A DNA stretch of 64,000 nt from Costus lasius. Its lineage: Eukaryota > Streptophyta > Magnoliopsida > Zingiberales > Costaceae. Location: assembly GCA_027563935.2 (NCBI GenBank), contig JANVAS020000222.1, forward strand, positions 5,394,001-5,458,000, in the 5' to 3' direction. Numbering within the stretch: the stretch's first letter is position 1; the number at the start of each line of letters is the position of its first letter. Shown here piece after piece: positions 55,558-64,000 of this stretch. The notes under the pieces were generated by a model. The model was not told where the DNA came from, did no database searches, and worked only from the letters and a program-made list of their open reading frames with translations. Position numbers and translations under genes: made by a program.

Positions 55558-57389
55558 GGTGTTCGTTGCTGCAGGTATCTACAACAATGCAAGAACAGCA
55601 AGGTCAGTATCAATGTATAAGAATCAATCAGGACTTAAGAAAGATTCTTTTTCTCACTATTTTATCAGGCGTGAAAAATCCAGCAAAACAGCCCGAAAGA
55701 GTAGAACTCTTTTAGTGAGATGGGATCCAGATTTCATACTTGGTCTCCGCGTCCCGCTCAGGCGAGATAAGATGCACAGAGAGTACAAGCACTAGTTTCT
55801 GGTAGGCAGTCCCTGCCGATCGCCAACCCGTGCGATTCCCCTTCATCCGGGCAGTCCAGCAGACTGTGCCAACTGAGTTGGTACAACACAATCTCTGACC
55901 CCACAGATGGCTGCCTCCATGTGCTACCATATGCGCCACATATGTAGACTACACGGTCAAGCTGACCCAACCTACTCCCTGGACCACCATGTGCTATGCT
56001 GAGCAACGAGAAGGGATAAATCCCTGCTCTGTAACACACAGGTGTAGTCCCGCACCGTCTGAAGATAGATGGACGTGCCCACTGAGTGGGTACAACACGG
56101 CTCCAACGATAATCAGAACAGTGAGGTTTCGCGTCAGAAGGCATTCGAGCTTGATATTTTTAGCGTTGGATTTTAACGGTCTTTTATCTTCCTGCCTATC
56201 ATGCAATTACTATGGTGATAGCAGAAGATAATTTAATCATGCAATTCTAATATTAACAAATAAAAGAAAGCATGTATCTTATGTGGTAAAAGCCCATAGC
56301 CCTAGTGAGACCTTAACCTAGCTTAAGTCTACACTTGCTCTTCATGGGTCTTTAGCTGCTCATCTGGCCCAAGCAGGGCCCTAGCGCCATTTGCAGCACT
56401 GGTGCGCCCACCAGGAATTTGCGCCAGGTCCTAGGTTCGAACCCTAGACCTCCCACCTGGTCCAGCCACTGCTGCATGCGCTTCTACCAAGTGTGCTCTG
56501 TGCTCTTGTCTAATTAAATTACAATTTAACTATCTAGACAAGAGTGACACGCAGGTCACTTTCACATTATAAATTAATCAAAATTGTGATTCGCAGATCA
56601 CAAAAATAAAATTAATTTACAACAATTAATCCCAGGCTCGCAGGCCCCAGCACAGCACACATTAATAACGGGCAGCCCACATAAGACTAAATAGACAAAC
56701 ATATGCATCAATCAAGAATCATGTGATCCATACATAAAAATTAAAATTTTTCGAAAACCCCTTGGGATCAATTTTAATTTTTCCTTATTTCCCCTACAAC
56801 CTTACAACGGTCCATTACTAGGGATCCACTCAACCAACCTAGTCAGATCCACTACCCTTGCATGCACCAAGTCCTAACTGACTTGAGTTGACCATAAGGT
56901 CAACCATGCATGCGCCAGGGCTGAACGACCACACAGAGGTCTGGCAAGCGGGCGTGACCCCGGGCCTAACTCAGGTGCGTTCATTAGTCGTCTCAATCAG
57001 ACATCGCTACACGCCTGTCTGCAGTCGACCTATAGCCACCATAGGCTTGCGCCGAGGTGCTAACTGGTCGACCCATTCAGGCTGTCAGATAGTCTGATCA
57101 GACATTCTGGATCTAACCTAGGGGTGACTTCAACCCTAATAACCCGTCTAAGGGTTTACAGTAGGCGGCTTAGATCTAAGGTGATACGCGCAAGAGATAT
57201 AAGTTTTTGATAAAAACTCTATAACAAGTGCCAAGGCATCATACATGCGTAACACATAAACTTACATCATGCGCAACCTTACAACATGCGTCAACTACAA
57301 GTAAAGGTTCGCATGTATTCTAGATCTAGCAAGATGGCGCATACAAGGATCACAAATCATAGCAAACATATTATCATGCGATTTAGCCT
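55558..57389 (-). other. Copy H: untranslated leader
   Basis: About 1.8 kb between gag and PBS. It has sense ORFs of 75 codons (55712-55939) and 128 codons (55758-56144) upstream of gag, and a tRNA-like patch near 56390-56490. It is the same leader type as B. No other gene is seen. Confidence 0.82.
56390..56490 (-). repeat. tRNA-like (Pol III box-bearing) patch in the leader of copy H
   Basis: The minus strand carries GGTTCGAACCT (56433-56443), a good B-box match, with a loose A-box-like GCAGCAGTGGC about 40 bp upstream. It corresponds to 9800-9900 in copy B and is absent in A and D. Possibly a SINE relic. Confidence 0.35.
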
Positions 57390-57401
57390 GCTCTGATACC
57401 A
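57390..57401 (-). other. Copy H: primer binding site (tRNA-iMet type)
   Basis: The minus strand reads TGGTATCAGAGC, two bases from the 5'LTR at 57404. Confidence 0.95.
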
Positions 57402-57403
57402 AT

Positions 57404-59086
57404 TGCAGGGGTCCCCTTCAAGGGGGAGCGAAAAACCCTAATGGGCGCATGTGTTTCAACGCAGCGGAAATAAGGGTTTTAGGGATCATTAGCATGATAT
57501 ATGATCAACTATGAAAAATCGATTGCAAAATGCCAATAAGATTCATACCATCGCCATCTATGGATGAAGTGTTGGAAGCAAAAACCGAAAGGGGTCTTCT
57601 CCCTAGTCGACGCACACACGATGAAGAATGGCCTCTCCTTGTCGTCTTTGTGCTAGCAAAGCTTCAAGGGTCCTTTGCGCATGGAGGAGATGAGATCCTT
57701 GGGCTTGGCGAAGAAGAAGTTCCTCTACACTCGTCAAGACTTTTTGTCACACAAGAAGGGAGGAGATGTCGTCCGAAGTTGATGATCGACAAGGGAGTAA
57801 ACACGTTGTAATCAACGTGGGCGTTGCTATCCAAAAATAGTAACCCATTACTCACTTCGGTTATGCGTTCACATGAAGTGAACCGCAACCCTCTTCTCCC
57901 ATTCGAACCTTTTGAACCAAGCGCTCATAACATGAGCCGGTTCAAGTGACTTTGGTTCAAGACCAAATCGGCCCAAGCAATGGTCGATCTTATTGAACCA
58001 CAAGGTTCAAGATCACCGTTGATCTCTCGATGCTCTAGATCTCACTGATCTAGCATCATAACTCTCGATCGAAGCTTACCGATCTAAAGCCCTAATCAAT
58101 CAAACATGATCAGACCAGATCTCACTCTCAATCAGAGTTTAACACCCCTTTAAACTGAACTAAACAATTCAGTCCACACGATCTGACTTAAAGAAGCCAT
58201 ATCATCAAATTGTGCGACCCTAAGGGTTTCCTTTAAATGTCGGTAACGATAACTCACGTTATCACGATCAGTGAGGGGTATCTAGCAACACATCACTGTC
58301 TCCCGATATAAAGGAAAGAGTCTTCCAAGACTTCACCCAAACCACAGCACAAGTGTGAATCCAATTCACTAGGCATGCATACTTCCTTTGCCACTTGATG
58401 TTCTTATTGGACAAGCCTGTCAAGCTTGTAACTCCAATATGATGAGCATGATTAGATCAGATGAACACTGTCACCTGGGTATGGCCATACACTCTCTCAA
58501 TCATCTCATCCAGGGGGGCCCTTATAGAACATCACACTCCTTAAACAAGGAGACGGCAATCCTATGTCTATCACTAGTGTCCTAACCTGACTCAAGCTCA
58601 CCATCCAAGATAGTCTATAATCATTATGTTTCAAATGATATTGAACTACCTCAAAACAATGACAATCATCATTTAGAAAACACAAGTGATCTCAAGTCAG
58701 AGGAAATGTGCCACTTGTCGCAATCAAGGAATATTCACATTGTGACAAACAATTGAACATCCTAGTAGGGTCTGTCCAGTACATCCCATGTACCCATGAG
58801 TCTACATCTTATTCCATGCTCGAAGCATCCTATAAGATTAGAACACATATTAGTCTTAACCATATCAAGGCTATCTCATGTTCACCAAGATACATCGACC
58901 AAGGACATAATAGCATGTCAGCCCAGCTGAACAGCTTTGAGACATTATTCAGAAGAACATATATTGCAGCAGACAATGTAGCTAACTGAATAACAACCAT
59001 GCCTTTATAAACATATGAGTTTATTACATGATACTTGTTACACTCCCATAGGCTTCAAACATTAGCCTTAAGGGCATACCCCAACA
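57404..59086 (-). repeat. Copy H: 5'LTR
   Basis: 1683 bp, identical to the 3'LTR except for one base by eye. One hairpin module (CCCCTTCAAGGGG) lies at its PBS-side end. The right flank is the second ACATC and pol of G. Confidence 0.96.
59004..59011 (-). promoter_or_regulatory. Candidate TATA box in the H 5'LTR
   Basis: TTTATAAA followed by GG on the minus strand, about 75 bp into the LTR, is conserved in most copies (for example near 5655, 12417, 18703). A second weaker candidate, TTTATATC, lies at 58305-58312. Which one is used, if any, cannot be told from sequence. Confidence 0.3.
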
Positions 59087-59091
59087 ACATC

Positions 59092-61200
59092 CTCATCCAG
59101 ATTTCCATTAAGGAAAGCTGTTTTCACATCCATTTGCCAAATCTCATAATCATAATATGCAGCTATCGCGAAAAGAATCCGAATAGACTTAAACATAGCT
59201 ACAGGTGAGAAAGTTTCATCATAATCTATCCCGTAGATTTGTTTGAAACCTTTCGCAACTAGCCTGCCTTTATAGGTAACTACGTTACCATCCATGTCAA
59301 TCTTCTTCTTGAAGATCCATTTACAGCCTATAGGGATAATTCCCGGAGGCGGATCAACCAAATCCCAGACTTGGTTATCTGACATGGAGTCCATCTCGGC
59401 GCGCATAGCTTCAAGCCATCTCGCTGACTCTGGTCCACTGACCGCATCCGCATAAGTGAGGGGTTCATCATTATCAATGATGTAGACTCCGTCATAGCGC
59501 TCAGGCTGTCGACGAATCCTTCCCGATCTTCGCGGTTCCCGTGATATTTGAGCCTCAGGTTGTTCAATAACCTGATCTACCGGCTCAGGCTCATCCAACT
59601 GTGCTTGAGCACTTTGTCCTTCCTCTGGATTCTCATCCAGCTTTATTTCTCTCCCACTGGCCTCTTGCAGAAGAAACTCCTTCTCAAGAAATATGGCCGT
59701 CCGAGCAACAAATACCTTGTTCTCTTTGGGATCGTAGAAATAATAACCCTTAGTTTCCTTAGGGTAACCGACAAAGATGCATTTGTCAGACCTGCTCTCT
59801 AGTTTCCCAGAGGCGAGCTTTTTGACATAAGCCTCGCAGCCCCAGATCCTGATAAATGTCAAGCCTGGCTGTTTCCCATACCATAATTCATATGGCGTCT
59901 TTGAAACGGCCTTGGATGGCACTCGGTTTAGTACTTTTGCAGCTGTTTCTAGTGCAAAACCCCAAAAGGAGTATGGAAGAGTAGCCTGACTCATCATAGA
60001 ACGAACCATATCAAGTAATGTTCTATTTCTCCTCTCGGACACACCATTCCATTGCGGTGTTCCTGGCGGAGTGAGCTGTGAGATAATCCCACACTCCTTT
60101 AGATAGTCAGTAAACGCATGACTTAGGTATTCTCCACCTCGATCTGAGCGAAGTGCCTTGATATTTCGGCCTAGCTGATTTTGTACTTCATTCTTGAACT
60201 CTTTGAACTTGTCAAAAGATTCACTTTTATGTCTCATTAAAAAGACATACCCATATCTACTGAAATCATCAGTAAAGGTAATGAAGTACTGATAGCCACC
60301 TCTGGCATGTTTACTAAATGGCCCACACACATCAGTGTGTATAAGGTCAAGTAAACCTGAAGCCCTTTGTCCTTTGTTAGGAAAAGGTGACTTCGTCATT
60401 TTGCCCATTAAACAAGCTTTGCATGTATCAATCTCCTTGAAGGAGAATGATCCCAGCAGTCCATGATCATGCAACCGCTTAATGCGTTTCTCGTTAATAT
60501 GGCCTAAACGACTATGCCATAGCAAGGTGCTGTCATCAGCATTCTTGGCTTTCTTAATATCAATTTTCTGTATAGAACATTCCATGTCCAACATGTATAA
60601 CCCATTGTTAATTGAACCAGTTGCATAAACAATATTATCATAAGATAAGACACACTTTGAAATATTGCATTCAAAGGAAAATCCCTTCCTGACAAGAGCA
60701 GGAATGGAGATAATATTTTTAGTAATACTGGGAACAAAATAACAATTGTGTAGTTCCAATACAATTCCAGATGGTAAAGAAATGAAATAATCTCCTACAG
60801 CAACAGCAGTAACCCGTGCCCCGTTTCCAACTCGTAGGTCCACCTCATGCTGTCCCACCTGCCTTCTTCTCTTGAGTTCCTGTACATTTGAACAAATGTG
60901 AACTCCACATGCAGTGTCCAACACCCATGATATAGAAGAAGAAAACATGACCTCAGTCACATAAATACCTGAGCCAGAAGCGAAGCTTCCCCTCTTATCT
61001 CCTTGGAGCGCTTTACAGTCCTTTTTCCAGTGACCCAGTTGGCCACAGTGGAAACACCTGTATTCCTTGGACCGCTTCACCTTCTGCTTCAGAGCCTTGC
61101 TGTAGCTCTTGACAGGGGCTTTGCCCTTCTTCCCCTTCTTCTTGTTCCTGGAAGGAACCATTAAGACAGAGGTCGAAGGCTTTCCCTTCAGAGTCTCCTC
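59092..61200 (-). pseudogene. Copy G: Gag-Pol, late Gag to reverse transcriptase
   Basis: About codons 192-894 of Gag-Pol: the end of Gag, zinc knuckle, protease DTACG, integrase HHCC and D,D35E, linker, and the first part of reverse transcriptase up to GNLDEDV. It is open throughout. At its right end the LTR of copy I begins within the EETLKG codons; at its left end the LTR of copy H. The upstream residues of the open frame past 61200 are LTR sequence. The gag start of G should lie beyond copy I, outside the window. It is broken only by insertions here, but its 3' end is deleted at 38345. Confidence 0.93.
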
Positions 61201-62901
61201 TGTATGTTGGGTCCCCTTCAAGGGGGAGCGCAAGCGGATAAAGCCCCTTTCTAGAGGGGGGCGCAAATGCAATTTTAGGGGTGTCACCCTCAAGACCGCA
61301 TGTAGATCATATGGTTAACTTATGTATAAGCAAAAGGATCTTTAAAGGGATCATACCAACGCCATGAAGTTGGATGTCGGCTTGGAAGAAGAGAGCAACT
61401 TTGATCTCCTCCAAAAGTTCACACACAAGGTGAAGATCTCTTACTTCCTTGGCGTCACTTGTGCTAGCAAGGCACCCAAGGTTCCTTGTCGAATGGAAGG
61501 AGATGATGAAAGCTTTCTTGGCCTATCCTTCTTCTCGTCAACCTCTACCACCCGAGAGTTCGAGTGTCGAGAGCCCAAGGGAGATGAGCGTTAGCCAAAG
61601 CTTGTGATCGAATGTGGAGACATTCATCACTATGGCAAAACCGAAATGCCATAAATGGTAAGTCTTTAACACATGCGTTATGCGTTCACATGAAGTGAAC
61701 CAAACGCATATCTCATCTCACAAATGAACCAAGCGCTCACATATGAGCCGGTTCAATGTAGTTGGTCCAATGACCAAACCAAATCAGCCCAAGAATTGGT
61801 CCAGACCAAAATAAACCCTAAGGTTCAAGATCTGACCGTTCATCCTTTGATGCTCTTGATCTCCCAGATCTAGCATCCACACTCTCGATCAAAGCTTACC
61901 GATCTCAAGCCCTAATCAATCAAACATGATTAGACTGGATCTCACTTACAATCAGAGTTTAATCTCCTTTAAACTGAATCAAAACAATCCAGTCCACCCG
62001 ATCTGACTCAAGTAAGTCATATCACCAAATTGTGCGACCCTAAGGGTTTCCTTTAAATGTCGGTAACGATAACTCACGTCATCACAATCAGTGAGGGGTA
62101 TCTAGCAACACATCACTGTCTCCCGATATAAAGGAAAGAGTCTTCCAAGACTACACCCAAACCACAGCACAAGTGTGAATCCACTTCACAAGGCATACAT
62201 GTTTCCTTTGCCACTGGACATTCTTATTGGACAAGCATGTCAAGCCTGTAACTCCAATACGATGAGCATGATTAGATCAGATGAACATAGTCATCTGGGT
62301 ATGGCCATACACTATCTCAATCATCTCATACAGTGGGGGCCCTTTAGAACATCACACTCCTTGAACAAGGAGACGGCAATCCTGTATCTATCACTAGTGT
62401 CCTAACCTGACTCTTGATCATTATCCAAGATAGTCTATAATCATTATGTTTCAAATGATATTGAACTACCTCAAAATAATGACATTCATCATTTAGAAAC
62501 ACAAGTGATCTCAAGTCAAAGGACATGTGCCACTTGGTGCTTACAAGGATCATTCACATTGTGACAAGCAATTGAATATCCTAGTAGGGTCTGTCCAGTA
62601 CATCCAATGTACCCATGAGTCTACATCTTATTTCATGCTCGAAGCATCCTATAAGATTAGCACACATATTAGTCTCAATCATATCAAGGCTGTCTCATGT
62701 TCACCAAGATATCTCGACTAAGGACATATGCATGTCAGCCTAGCTGAGCAGCTTTGAGACATTATTCAGAAGTACACTTATTACAGCAGACAAGGTAGCA
62801 ACCTGAATAATAACCATGCCGTTATAAACATAAGAGTTTATTACATGATACTTATACAATCCCAAGGCCTCAAACATTAGCCTTAAGGGCATACCCCAAC
62901 A
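61201..62901 (-). mobile_element. Copy I: 3'LTR, inserted in gag of copy G
   Basis: LTR of 1701 bp followed by the polypurine tract. Two hairpin modules lie at its left end (CCCCTTCAAGGGG and CCCCTTTCTAGAGGGG). The left flank is G gag at about codon 192. The right copy of the target is outside the window. The exact left end is uncertain by a few bases because TG occurs at both 61201 and 61205. Confidence 0.9.
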
Positions 62902-62910
62902 ATCTCCCAC
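62902..62910 (-). other. Copy I: polypurine tract
   Basis: The minus strand reads GTGGGAGAT directly before the 3'LTR. Confidence 0.85.
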
Positions 62911-62921
62911 TTGCACTTAAT

Positions 62922-64000
62922 CTAATGGTTGAGAAATCTCAAACCCATATTATTACAGTGCTTCTCATGCTTCTGCTGCGCCAGAGGCTTGGTAAGCGGG
63001 TCTGCCAGATTGTCATCTGTATGAACCTTGCAGATTTTGATCTCGCCTCGATCAATGATCTCCCGGATCAAGTGAAACCGTCTCTGTATGTGCTTGGACT
63101 TCTGGTGCGACCGTGGTTCCTTTGCTTGTGCGATTGCTCCAGTGTTATCACAGAAGATAACCAAAGGATCTGCACTCGAAGGAACGACACCAAGTTCTCT
63201 CACGAACTTACGAATCCACACTGCCTCCTTGGATGCTTCCGAGGCTGCAACATACTCGGCTTCTGTTGTGGAATCAGCAACAGTTGACTGTTTGAAACTC
63301 TTCCACACCACTGCTCCACCATTCAAGCTAAAAACATAGCCTGATTGCGATCGGAAATCATCCTGGTCCGACTGGAACGAAGCGTCAGTATATCCTTCTA
63401 TACTGAGTTCTTCCTGACCACCATATATCAAGAACATATCTTTGGTCCTCCGCAGATATTTTAAAATGTTCTTGACTGCAATCCAGTGCGCCATACCTGG
63501 ATTACTTTGGAACCGACTGGTCACGCTTAACCCGTAAGCGACGTCTGGGCGAGTACACAACATCGCATACATAATGGACCCAATAGCCGAAGCATAAGGC
63601 ATATTGTCCATTTCATCTTTCTCAGTCTGTGTTTGTGGACACTGACTCTTCGAAAGATTCAGACCATGTCTGACTGGAAGATATCCTCGTTTAGAATTCT
63701 CTAAATGAAATCTCTCCAGGACTTTATCGATGTAAGTACTCTGGCACAGCCCGAGAAGCCTCTTAGATCTATCCCTGTAGATCTTCACACCTAATACATA
63801 GGCTGCTTCTCCTAGATCTTTCATCTGGAAACATTTCCTTAACCATGCTTTAACAGCACGCAGTTCAGGAATATCATTTCCAATGATCAAGATATCATCG
63901 ACGTAGAGGATTAGGAATGTAATTACGCTCCCACTAAACCTCTTATATACACACGGGTCATCTTCGTTCTTGATGAAACCAAACTCAGAGATTGATTCAT
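62922..64000 (-). CDS. Copy I: Gag-Pol, C-terminal part (RT end and RNase H)
   Basis: Last 360 or so codons of an Angela-like Gag-Pol, open to the window edge. It contains the end of reverse transcriptase including the YVDD region near 63900, and RNase H with YTDASFQ, STTEAEY and FCDNTGA, ending RFLNH at 62922. It has the same frame and end as F and H. The rest of the element is outside the window. Confidence 0.93.
   Translation of the reverse strand, partial: ESISEFGFIKNEDDPCVYKRFSGSVITFLILYVDDILIIGNDIPELRAVKAWLRKCFQMKDLGEAAYVLGVKIYRDRSKRLLGLCQSTYIDKVLERFHLENSKRGYLPVRHGLNLSKSQCPQTQTEKDEMDNMPYASAIGSIMYAMLCTRPDVAYGLSVTSRFQSNPGMAHWIAVKNILKYLRRTKDMFLIYGGQEELSIEGYTDASFQSDQDDFRSQSGYVFSLNGGAVVWKSFKQSTVADSTTEAEYVAASEASKEAVWIRKFVRELGVVPSSADPLVIFCDNTGAIAQAKEPRSHQKSKHIQRRFHLIREIIDRGEIKICKVHTDDNLADPLTKPLAQQKHEKHCNNMGLRFLNH

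Larger units (their letters stand above)
39334..59086 (-). mobile_element. Copy H: complete Angela-like copia element (itself carrying E2)
   Basis: The only complete copia copy in the window. The duplication ACATC lies at 39329-39333 and 59087-59091 in pol of G. Without E2 its length is about 9114 bp. Parts: 3'LTR 39334-40909 plus 51549-51655, polypurine tract, Gag-Pol 51676-55557, leader, PBS 57390-57401, 5'LTR 57404-59086. Both LTRs are 1683 bp and differ at one base by eye (G near 40803 against A near 58873), which points to very recent insertion. The ORF is intact, so H may have been autonomous before E2 landed in its 3'LTR. Confidence 0.96.

Noticed and set aside
1..64000. A host gene or a new defence or metabolic system
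   Set aside because: Every stretch could be assigned to LTR elements or their flanks. No non-transposon coding sequence with recognisable domains was seen.

Overview
This window is a block of plant nuclear heterochromatin made almost entirely of nested LTR retrotransposons. No host gene, rRNA, tRNA gene or CRISPR array could be supported. The element families (Angela/BARE-1-like Ty1/copia, Tekay/Del-like Ty3/gypsy chromovirus, Athila-like gypsy), the initiator-Met tRNA primer sites and the 1.7-3.3 kb LTRs point to a seed plant with a retrotransposon-rich genome. The species cannot be told from the sequence.

The main occupant is one Angela-like copia family: LTR about 1.7 kb, untranslated leader about 1.8 kb, one Gag-Pol ORF of about 1293 codons. 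I label its copies A, B, C, D, K, F, G, H and I. All lie on the minus strand. Most are inserted into the coding region of another copy of the same family.

Layout from left to right. Copy A (Gag-Pol 1-2202, leader, PBS, 5'LTR ending at 5740) sits in the pol of B. B (5741-12498, with one homopolymer frameshift) sits in the gag of C. C (12499-13258) is joined through an LTR without a target-site duplication (13259-14972) to D (14973-18783), whose gag and leader repeat those of C. D abuts an Athila-like relic (18784-19609 and 29565-30640). A Tekay-like element, E1 (19610-29559, TSD ATAAT), splits the relic's single ORF. A short copia fragment K (30641-30929) then precedes copy F (30930-38345), whose gag carries a solo LTR (36345-38018, TSD CAGCG). 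The F leader is fused to the RNase H region of copy G (38346-39333 and 59092-61200). G is split by complete copy H (39334-59086, TSD ACATC), which has an intact 1293-codon Gag-Pol and LTRs differing at one base by eye. The 3'LTR of H is itself split by a second Tekay-like element, E2 (40910-51543, TSD AATGT). Copy I (61201-64000) sits in the gag of G and runs off the right edge.

E1 and E2 are relatives with opposite defects. E1 keeps the reverse transcriptase but has two frameshifts and three nonsense codons. E2 is one open 1284-codon ORF with nearly identical LTRs, but it lacks the reverse transcriptase core through a clean in-frame 714-bp deletion. H looks the most likely to be, or recently to have been, autonomous. 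Family names come from recognised protein and LTR features, not a database search. LTR difference counts are manual readings.
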